Assembly: GCA_021845835.1 (NCBI GenBank)
Contig: JAJZVE010000028.1
Location: 1-15,771, forward strand
DNA length: 15,771 nt
Source of the DNA: Pseudomonadota bacterium
GTDB lineage: Bacteria; Pseudomonadota; Alphaproteobacteria; Acetobacterales; Acetobacteraceae
Reading direction: 5' to 3'
The notes beneath the pieces are model-generated. The model saw only the letters and a list, made by a program, of their open reading frames with translations. It was not told the DNA's origin and did not search any database. Positions 7,861 to 12,988 of this stretch are shown here, one piece after another (position 1 is the stretch's first letter; each line of letters opens with the position of its first letter). Position numbers and translations under genes: made by a program.

Positions 7861-8153
7861 CGGCAAAACGCAGCGCCGCCGCCGCATCCGTCGATCAGGT
7901 CAGCGCGCGCGCAGCCGGCGCCAGAGTTCGTCATGGTTGCGATCGTTCTGCCGGCACGCAAGCGGCCGACCGGATGCGCCAGTTTTTCGATCCTGAGCGC
8001 GGCATCGCCGGGCGGCGTGCCATCATGAACTTCGTCACCTTCAACAGCGCCGGCCGCAGGGCTACTGTCCTCGCCCGACGCCGGGCCACGGCCCGCCCGG
8101 TGGCTGCCTGCTGCCGACCCCACCGTCAACTGAAGCAACATTGGACCTCGGAC
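7861..8153. other. Gene-free leader between the divergent operons
   Basis: No convincing complete gene lies here. The aldehyde dehydrogenase frame stays open upstream to about 7800, but that part is not protein-like. From 8025 it reads MNFVTFNSAGRR, which resembles the first residues of fumarylacetoacetate hydrolase family proteins and then loses the resemblance; this may be a tiny remnant or chance. No clear promoter for the plus-strand gene was found, and its ribosome site is weak. Confidence 0.4.
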
Positions 8154-9716
8154 ATGACGAAGACACCATCGACCAGTTCGATCCCCGCCGAGGTGCATCG
8201 GATCCTTGCCGCCCTGGGCGTGGACGCCGACCGCTGCCAGGGCGGCACGCGCACCGTGACCTCGCCGATCGACGGCGCGTCCATCGCCGCCGTGCCCGAG
8301 ACGCGCATTGCCGACGCAGGCGCGGCGATCGGCCGGGCGCATGCGGCGTTCCTGCGCTGGCGCAACGTCCCCGCGCCCCGCAGGGGCGAGTTCGTGCGGC
8401 TGTTCGGTGACAGGCTGCGCGCCAACAAGGCCGCGCTCGGCCGTCTGGTGACCCTCGAAGTCGGCAAGGTGGCGTCCGAAGGCCTGGGGGAAGTGCAGGA
8501 GATGATCGACATCTGCGACCTCGCGGTCGGCCTGTCCCGACAGCTCTACGGGCTCACCATCCAGTCCGAGCGGCCGGACCACCGGCTGACCGAGCAATGG
8601 CACCCGATCGGGGTCGTGGGTGTCATCTCGGCCTTCAATTTCCCGGTCGCCGTCTGGTCCTGGAACGCAGCGCTCGCCCTGGTGTGCGGTGACGCGGTGG
8701 TGTGGAAGCCCTCCGAGAAGGCCCCGCTGACCGCGCTCGCGGTGCAGGCGCTGCTGCTGCGCACGGCGGCCGAATTCGGCGATTTTCCCGAGGGGCTGGT
8801 CAGCCTGCTGATCGGCGGGCGGGAGGTCGGCGAAGCGCTGGTCGACGACCCGCGCGTGCGGGTGCTCTCGGCCACCGGCTCGACCCGCATGGGGCGCCTC
8901 GTCGGCGAGCGTCTGGCGCGCCGGTTCGCGCGCGCCATCCTCGAACTCGGCGGCAACAACGCCTCGATCGTCACGCCGTCGGCGGACCTCGACCTGACGC
9001 TGCGCGCGGTTGCCTTCGGCGCGATGGGCACCGCCGGCCAGCGCTGCACGACGCTGCGCCGTCTCATCGTGCATGAGAGCGTGTACGATGTGCTCGTCCA
9101 GCGGCTCAAGGCGGTGTACGGCTCCATCTCGGTGGGCAATCCGATCGCCAGCGACGCCCTGGTCGGCCCGCTGATCGACGCCGCTGCCTATGAAGCGATG
9201 CAGCGCAGCCTGCTCGCCGCCAGGCAGGAGGGCGGTACCGTCCACCACGGCACGCGCGTCGATGTCAACGGCGCAGCCTCGTTCTACGTCAGGCCGGCGC
9301 TGGTGGAGATGCCGGCCCAGGTGGGACCCGTGGTCGAGGAGACCTTCGCCCCCATCCTGTATGTGCTGAAGTATCGTGATCTGGATGACGCCATCGCGCT
9401 GCAGAACGGCGTTCCGCAGGGGCTGTCATCGTCGATTTTTGCCACCGACCTGCGGGAGATCGAGCGATTCCTGTCGGCGCAAGGCTCCGACTGCGGCATT
9501 GCCAACGTCAACATGGGTCCGTCGGGGGCGGAAATCGGCGGCGCCTTCGGCGGCGAAAAGGAGACCGGGGGCGGACGCGAGAGCGGTTCGGATGCCTGGA
9601 AGGCCTACATGCGCCGGCAGACCAGCGCGGTCAATTACGGCCGCAGCATGCCGCTGGCGCAAGGCGTCAGGTTCGACGTGGACGGGGGTCAGGTTCGGCC
9701 AGGGGATGGCGTTTGA
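8154..9716 (+). CDS. NAD(P)+-dependent aldehyde dehydrogenase, ALDH7 (antiquitin/AmaB-like) family
   Basis: A 520-residue aldehyde dehydrogenase. It has the ALDH7-type cofactor region QWHPIGVVGVISAFNFPVAV (about residues 148-167), WKPSEKAPLTALA, the Rossmann stretch SATGSTRMG, the general base Glu264 in LELGGNNA and the catalytic Cys298 in AGQRCTTLRR. The C-terminal ETGGGRESGSDAWKAYMRR segment and NYGRSMPLAQGVRF match antiquitin/AmaB enzymes, which oxidise alpha-aminoadipate semialdehyde in lysine or pipecolate breakdown. The ATG at 8154 gives the family-typical length; the longer open frame to 7800 does not look like protein. The last 13 residues (after GVRF) exceed the normal end of the family, which suggests the original stop was lost at a rearrangement junction. 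Whether it serves the divergent catabolic operon is unknown. Confidence 0.93.
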   Translation: MTKTPSTSSIPAEVHRILAALGVDADRCQGGTRTVTSPIDGASIAAVPETRIADAGAAIGRAHAAFLRWRNVPAPRRGEFVRLFGDRLRANKAALGRLVTLEVGKVASEGLGEVQEMIDICDLAVGLSRQLYGLTIQSERPDHRLTEQWHPIGVVGVISAFNFPVAVWSWNAALALVCGDAVVWKPSEKAPLTALAVQALLLRTAAEFGDFPEGLVSLLIGGREVGEALVDDPRVRVLSATGSTRMGRLVGERLARRFARAILELGGNNASIVTPSADLDLTLRAVAFGAMGTAGQRCTTLRRLIVHESVYDVLVQRLKAVYGSISVGNPIASDALVGPLIDAAAYEAMQRSLLAARQEGGTVHHGTRVDVNGAASFYVRPALVEMPAQVGPVVEETFAPILYVLKYRDLDDAIALQNGVPQGLSSSIFATDLREIERFLSAQGSDCGIANVNMGPSGAEIGGAFGGEKETGGGRESGSDAWKAYMRRQTSAVNYGRSMPLAQGVRFDVDGGQVRPGDGV

Positions 9717-10057
9717 CGGCCGTTTCGCGCTCGTCATTCCGCGAATTGGCAGAGCGGCACGGCCGGATTCGGTTCATCAGCGCGGTGCCGGTGCGGGAAA
9801 TCATCGTGACACCTCGCGTCGGCAAACTGCAAGCTGCCATCAAGGAGATCACAGGCGCGGTGCAGCGGGAGGGATTTATCTTCCTCGGCATCGACATGCC
9901 GCATCTGCTGGCGCCGGCGCGTCTGCCGACGCATCACCGCGACCCGTTCGATCGCCTGCTGATCGCGCAGGCAATCGCGGCGGATGCGACGTTCGTCTCC
10001 GAGGCCCGGAACGCGGCGCGCTACCCGATCAGGTGTGTCACTTGCTCCGGCGGATAA
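9713..10057 (+). pseudogene. N-terminally truncated VapC-type PIN-domain toxin remnant
   Basis: The frame encodes the middle and end of a VapC toxin: RFISAVPVREI aligns with the usual VSAxSxWEI, and LPTHHRDPFDRLLIAQA is the strongly conserved PIN core. Known VapC toxins of this type are RNases of about 125-130 residues that begin with an LLLDTHxLLW stretch containing the first catalytic Asp. That part is absent. The final acidic position, usually in a VSxD context, reads FVSEARN. The only start is a TTG that overlaps the dehydrogenase stop (TTGA). No antitoxin gene precedes it. It is most likely a dead remnant at a rearrangement junction; a translated inactive fragment is possible. Confidence 0.7.
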
Positions 10058-10257
10058 GCCCTGCTTCGGACAAGTCCCATTCGCGGTGAATTCATCTCCG
10101 TCGAGCTGTTCCGCAGCGTGACCGACCCCGCCAGGCGACTTTCGCTGTCCTTGCCGCGCGACGAGGACACCGGCTGCGCATCGCCGGCGTGATCCGAGGC
10201 TACGGGATGACGGACCGCCTCGGGACGCCGCAGGACAGCCGGGAGGCGCATCGGGGA
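10058..10257 (+). pseudogene. Antibiotic biosynthesis monooxygenase (ABM domain) protein remnant, frameshifted and internally deleted
   Basis: Two pieces of one family are recognisable in different frames. The first, frame of 10079-10192, contains GEFISVELFRSVTDPARRL and SLSLPRDED, like the centre of small ABM-domain proteins (GFISVERF...SLSFWRDE). The second, frame of 10171-10257, reads RLRIAGVIRGYGMTDR then LGTPQDSREAHRG, like their C-terminus (DYRLRVAxVLRDYGM...PADSR). About 30 residues between them, and the N-terminal third, are missing, and the frame changes. It therefore cannot make the normal protein. It lies directly after the truncated toxin and belongs to the same decayed stretch. 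Confidence 0.6.
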
Positions 10258-10463
10258 TGCGGGCAGCGACCCTTGCCACGAGAGGCGGCAAGGAACGCTC
10301 GCCAAGGTGGCGCATCCTCAACTGCCCGTCGGCGTCCGGTCTTGACTCCTTTCGGACGTCCAGGCCACACGGCCGAATGGCAGGTGCTGGCCGGGAGCGG
10401 AATGGCAGCCTTCGATCGTCTAGAAGCGTTAAGCGGACCTCTGATACCGTTGCTGCTCCAGGC
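10258..10463. other. Unassigned spacer at the edge of the accessory island
   Basis: No gene, promoter or terminator could be supported here. Frames that stay open have no recognisable protein features. GAATGGCAG occurs twice, about 25 bases apart near 10375-10410, without further structure. It lies just downstream of the three-gene minus-strand operon, but I see no stem followed by a T-run that would serve as its terminator. Confidence 0.4.
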
Positions 10464-11303
10464 TCATTCTTCGCGAAGGATCGGATGAGCCGGTCCTGCT
10501 CTGAGGCTGATATGGTCTGCCGACCAGCGTCTCAGGTGGTCCGCTTGGTGGACTGTCATGGCACGATCGGCGATGGCCTCACACTCGACCAATTCGATGT
10601 GCAGCCACACACCATCCGTGCCGGAACACTTTTCGAGGAAAGCTTTGCGGATGGCAGTCGCAGCAGCGTTGGCTGCCTTTTCGGCAGCAGCCGGATCGGC
10701 CTCCGTGCTGTAGAGCAAATATATGCCGACTACGTATATGTCGTTCTGGCCGGACCGCGCAACATCGAGGCCGCTGTCCACATCGAAAAAGACGGCTGAA
10801 ATCGAGGTGCCGTAGATCTTCAGAATCTTCCCGAGGCGGTCGCGAAGGCCGGTCTCGTCGAGCCGTCTGTCAAATTCATCGGGGAACGCGGAGCGCCTGT
10901 ACCGGGCAGCCAACCACCGTTGCAGGGTCGCATGTTCATTGCGATCGAGCTCAATCGACATGAGTGGCTCGAACGCCGCGAGATCACTCTTCCTGATTAG
11001 GCGCTTCCCAGTTGCCGGCAGATCTGCAATTAAACGCTCAGCGCCCGCACTGAAGGAAAGATGTAGCCGCCGAGCATTTTTGGCGTGCTCGTAATTGCCG
11101 TCAGTAGCCGGCAGCCGGCGTCCCAAGATGATCTCGACATCCGGCTCGACGTCGGGAGATTGAGCAATGTCGCAGTCGTGGGAGATAACGACCGCGACGG
11201 TGTCATTTGGCTGCTCAGGCGATGCAACACCGAGTGCCGTCGTTGCATCGGCGGGAAGCACATGCCCTTGGCGCCAAGGCGTGTCGCGAGCCCATTCCAC
11301 CAT
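10464..11303 (-). CDS. Uncharacterised protein with SHDCD motif, third gene of the TIGR04255/HTH cassette
   Basis: I do not recognise a characterised family. The 279-residue product is predicted soluble, with no signal or membrane segment. The N-terminal part reads WRQGHVLPADA, then AVVISHDCDIAQSP (SHDCD at residues 41-45) and NARRLHLSF. A similar 'V-I-S-x-D-C-D' motif with a later 'A-R-x-L-H-L' stretch is one I remember from uncharacterised proteins. The His, Cys and two Asp residues could form a metal or catalytic site, which is speculation. The end contains HIELVECEAIADRAMT and WSADHISL. The ATG at 11303 lies six bases after the stop of the HTH gene, so the two are co-transcribed. Base composition is less GC-rich than in the flanking core genes. 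Confidence 0.8.
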   Translation of the reverse strand: MVEWARDTPWRQGHVLPADATTALGVASPEQPNDTVAVVISHDCDIAQSPDVEPDVEIILGRRLPATDGNYEHAKNARRLHLSFSAGAERLIADLPATGKRLIRKSDLAAFEPLMSIELDRNEHATLQRWLAARYRRSAFPDEFDRRLDETGLRDRLGKILKIYGTSISAVFFDVDSGLDVARSGQNDIYVVGIYLLYSTEADPAAAEKAANAAATAIRKAFLEKCSGTDGVWLHIELVECEAIADRAMTVHQADHLRRWSADHISLRAGPAHPILREE

Positions 11304-11309
11304 GCACGC

Positions 11310-11921
11310 TCAGCCCACCTCGTCGAGCATCGGCGAGCCGTAGTCCTCGAAAGAAGCGGCTGGACGCCGTCGGCCGGCAAGCCGTACCGCAAGCCTCTCG
11401 CGCTGCTGCTGCTCGCGCTGGACAATCTGGAGGAGATTGCGGGCAGCGTCCTCCGCGCTACCACCATCGCGCACGACGTCGATCAGCGACTTGCCGGAGA
11501 TTATTGGGCGCCGGAGAACGTTGCCCGTTGTCGTCAGACCTTCCATCGACAGCACGTCTGCCGCCTTTGCGAGGTCCGCGAGACGAGCAGCATTCCCCGG
11601 CGCAACAGGCTTTCCCTGATTCCAATCATACACGGCTTGCCGAGACACGCCGAGTGCATTCGCCAATTCTGTTACGGACGGCCTGAGAGTCGCGCGTATG
11701 TGAGCCAAATCCTCGGCTGGCGTGCGAACCGGAACCGGCCGGGCATCCGGCACTGAATCATATGCGGCAAGGGCATAGCCTTTCACGCCACGCTGCCGGT
11801 AATAGTCCGCAGTCCGTTGGCCGCCGGTCCCGACCGAGAGAGCGGTCGCGGTTAGGCCGATAACGCCCGCAAGTAAGAAGGCCTTCGGACGGATCGTCGG
11901 ATATGCCAGGGCAGGCGCCAT
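11310..11921 (-). CDS. Helix-turn-helix (XRE-like) protein with N-terminal hydrophobic segment
   Basis: A 203-residue protein from the ATG at 11921, which has GGGAG eight bases upstream. A GTG at 11930, overlapping the stop of the preceding gene (GTGA), would add three residues. Residues 14-32 form a hydrophobic stretch (AFLLAGVIGLTATALSV) long enough to cross a membrane. A helix-turn-helix lies at about 81-103 (PSVTELANALGVSRQAVYDW), followed by a family-typical AARLADLAKAADVL helix. The C-terminal part is charged, with KSLIDVV and a Gln/Arg-rich helix. It is the middle gene of a three-gene operon and is a likely regulator of it. If the hydrophobic segment is a real anchor with the usual positive-inside topology, the DNA-binding part would be misplaced, so the topology is open. 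Confidence 0.82.
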   Translation of the reverse strand: MAPALAYPTIRPKAFLLAGVIGLTATALSVGTGGQRTADYYRQRGVKGYALAAYDSVPDARPVPVRTPAEDLAHIRATLRPSVTELANALGVSRQAVYDWNQGKPVAPGNAARLADLAKAADVLSMEGLTTTGNVLRRPIISGKSLIDVVRDGGSAEDAARNLLQIVQREQQQRERLAVRLAGRRRPAASFEDYGSPMLDEVG

Positions 11922-11926
11922 TCCTT

Positions 11927-12715
11927 TCACTCCCAGGAGTCGATCGCGTATTGAGTGACGGTCGCCTTAAACGAGGTTGTCACTGCTGAGTGGACAATTT
12001 TCAGCCGGGTAGCCACATCGTCGAGATCAAACGCCGTTCTCGCCTCATATGATCCGTCTGTGTCGAGGATGGCATGAAAGCCGCTAAGCGTCCGAAAGCG
12101 CTCACTAAGCACCAGCCACATAGGGTGTAAGTCGGGCGGGAAGCCGATCTGCCCGTCCTGTATGATGGTCCGCGCGATCACATTGATATTCTCGACTCTG
12201 ACGAGCGTCTCGGAAAACGAATGGCCGATGCTTCCGGTGACTTTACCGTAGAGACCTAGAACAGACTCAGTCAGGTATTTGGAAAGCTCTTCGTCTTTTT
12301 GGGGGTAGACTGCATCGAGATAGCGGACGCCGATGCGGTCTACGTAGTCGAGGCCAACGACATCATGGACGATCTTGAGGCCTGCGACGAAGGTCGCCGA
12401 GAACGTGCCGAACACATCGTAGTCCGCCGTCAGAAACGACAAGGATCCCTGGTCGAGGGCGAAGCCGGAAGTCTTGGCCATATTTGCAAACGTGTATCGG
12501 GCAGTTTGCACGACTGGAACCTGGACAGGGCTGGCTTCACCTGGCGAAATGTTGAGGTTGAAGGTTGGGAACATGACTTTTTGCAGGTCGGGGTAGCCAT
12601 CGCGCCGCATCCGATCCTGAATTTTCGGGGCGTAGTCGTCGAGCGCCATGATCGGATTGAAGCGAACCTGCACGATGGCGAAGTAGACCGGCGCATGCCT
12701 CATTTTCTTTCCCAT
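11927..12715 (-). CDS. TIGR04255 family protein
   Basis: A 262-residue protein matching, from memory, the sporadically distributed TIGR04255 family (about 250-260 residues, function unknown). The N-terminus HAPVYFAIVQVRFNPI is the family hallmark, and the C-terminal part has the usual ending with a long Ser/Thr-rich strand and a final Trp-Glu (AIDSWE). There is no signal peptide, membrane segment or nuclease-like motif. The ATG at 12715 has an excellent GGAGG five bases upstream; the open frame to 12868 upstream is not protein-like. The gene is visibly richer in A+T than its neighbours: 12241-12300 has 25 G or C in 60 by hand count. It is the first gene of a three-gene operon with an HTH protein and an SHDCD-motif protein. 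Confidence 0.85.
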   Translation of the reverse strand: MGKKMRHAPVYFAIVQVRFNPIMALDDYAPKIQDRMRRDGYPDLQKVMFPTFNLNISPGEASPVQVPVVQTARYTFANMAKTSGFALDQGSLSFLTADYDVFGTFSATFVAGLKIVHDVVGLDYVDRIGVRYLDAVYPQKDEELSKYLTESVLGLYGKVTGSIGHSFSETLVRVENINVIARTIIQDGQIGFPPDLHPMWLVLSERFRTLSGFHAILDTDGSYEARTAFDLDDVATRLKIVHSAVTTSFKATVTQYAIDSWE

Positions 12716-12731
12716 TTGCGCCTCCTCACAG

Positions 12732-12751
12732 ACTTGACAGTTCACTTGACA
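12732..12751. repeat. Tandem direct repeat TGTCAAGT (x2, 12-base period), putative operator
   Basis: The minus strand carries TGTCAAGT twice, at 12751-12744 and 12739-12732, separated by GAAC. The second copy lies 17 bases upstream of the TIGR04255 start codon, just before its ribosome site. A period near one DNA helical turn would put two bound subunits on about the same face. The HTH protein encoded in the operon is the obvious candidate to bind here. Regulatory role is inferred. Confidence 0.45.
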
Positions 12752-12779
12752 CCCTACCGCAAACGCCGGCGGGGGGCAA
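12751..12779 (-). promoter_or_regulatory. Possible promoter of the TIGR04255-HTH-SHDCD operon
   Basis: On the minus strand TTGCCC (12779-12774) and TAGGGT (12756-12751) are separated by 17 bases. Both boxes are only partial matches to consensus. Transcription would begin around 12744, inside the tandem direct repeat and about 30 bases before the ATG. The position is right for the operon, but the call is weak. Confidence 0.3.
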
Positions 12780-12988
12780 CAGGTTCGGGCATGTTCCCTA
12801 TGGGGCCGCGCTGGCCACCTGCGCTGGGTCCGCTTCCGGGCAGTCTCGGATAGCTGTGCAATGGCCAACTTGGGCGCGAACCAGACTTTCGCGCCGGGGC
12901 ATCATGTGACCGATGGTCACCCGTAGCGAGTCGCCTCCGTGAAGACCTGAGGCTGGCTTGACTGCTGAGATCGGACGATTGCGCGTCG

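Larger units (their letters stand above)
12716..12988. other. Spacer between the accessory operon and the ASKHA gene, with two hairpins
   Basis: Apart from the leader of the TIGR04255 gene, no gene is supported. Two perfect inverted repeats stand close together. GGCGCGAA/TTCGCGCC with a seven-base loop is at 12873-12895. GTGACC/GGTCAC with a three-base loop is at 12906-12920. Neither is followed by a T-run on either strand, so they are not standard intrinsic terminators. They lie downstream of the minus-strand ASKHA gene and could still end or stabilise its transcript. Confidence 0.4.

Noticed and set aside
9734..10321. Minus-strand open frame of 195 codons over the toxin and ABM remnants
   Set aside because: No recognisable features, and the plus strand carries clear family motifs in the same place.
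10469..10478. CTTCGCGAAG palindrome at the end of the SHDCD gene as a terminator
   Set aside because: It lies inside the coding sequence, is only 10 bp without a loop, and has no T-run after it.
12734..12751. Two TTGACA boxes on the plus strand as sigma-70 -35 elements
   Set aside because: No acceptable -10 box lies 16-18 bases downstream of either copy and there is no plus-strand gene after them; the repeats fit better as an operator for the minus-strand operon.
12866..12900. tRNA-like T-loop text (GGTTCGCGCCC) on the minus strand
   Set aside because: The T-arm stem does not pair properly and no D-arm, anticodon arm or acceptor stem can be drawn.
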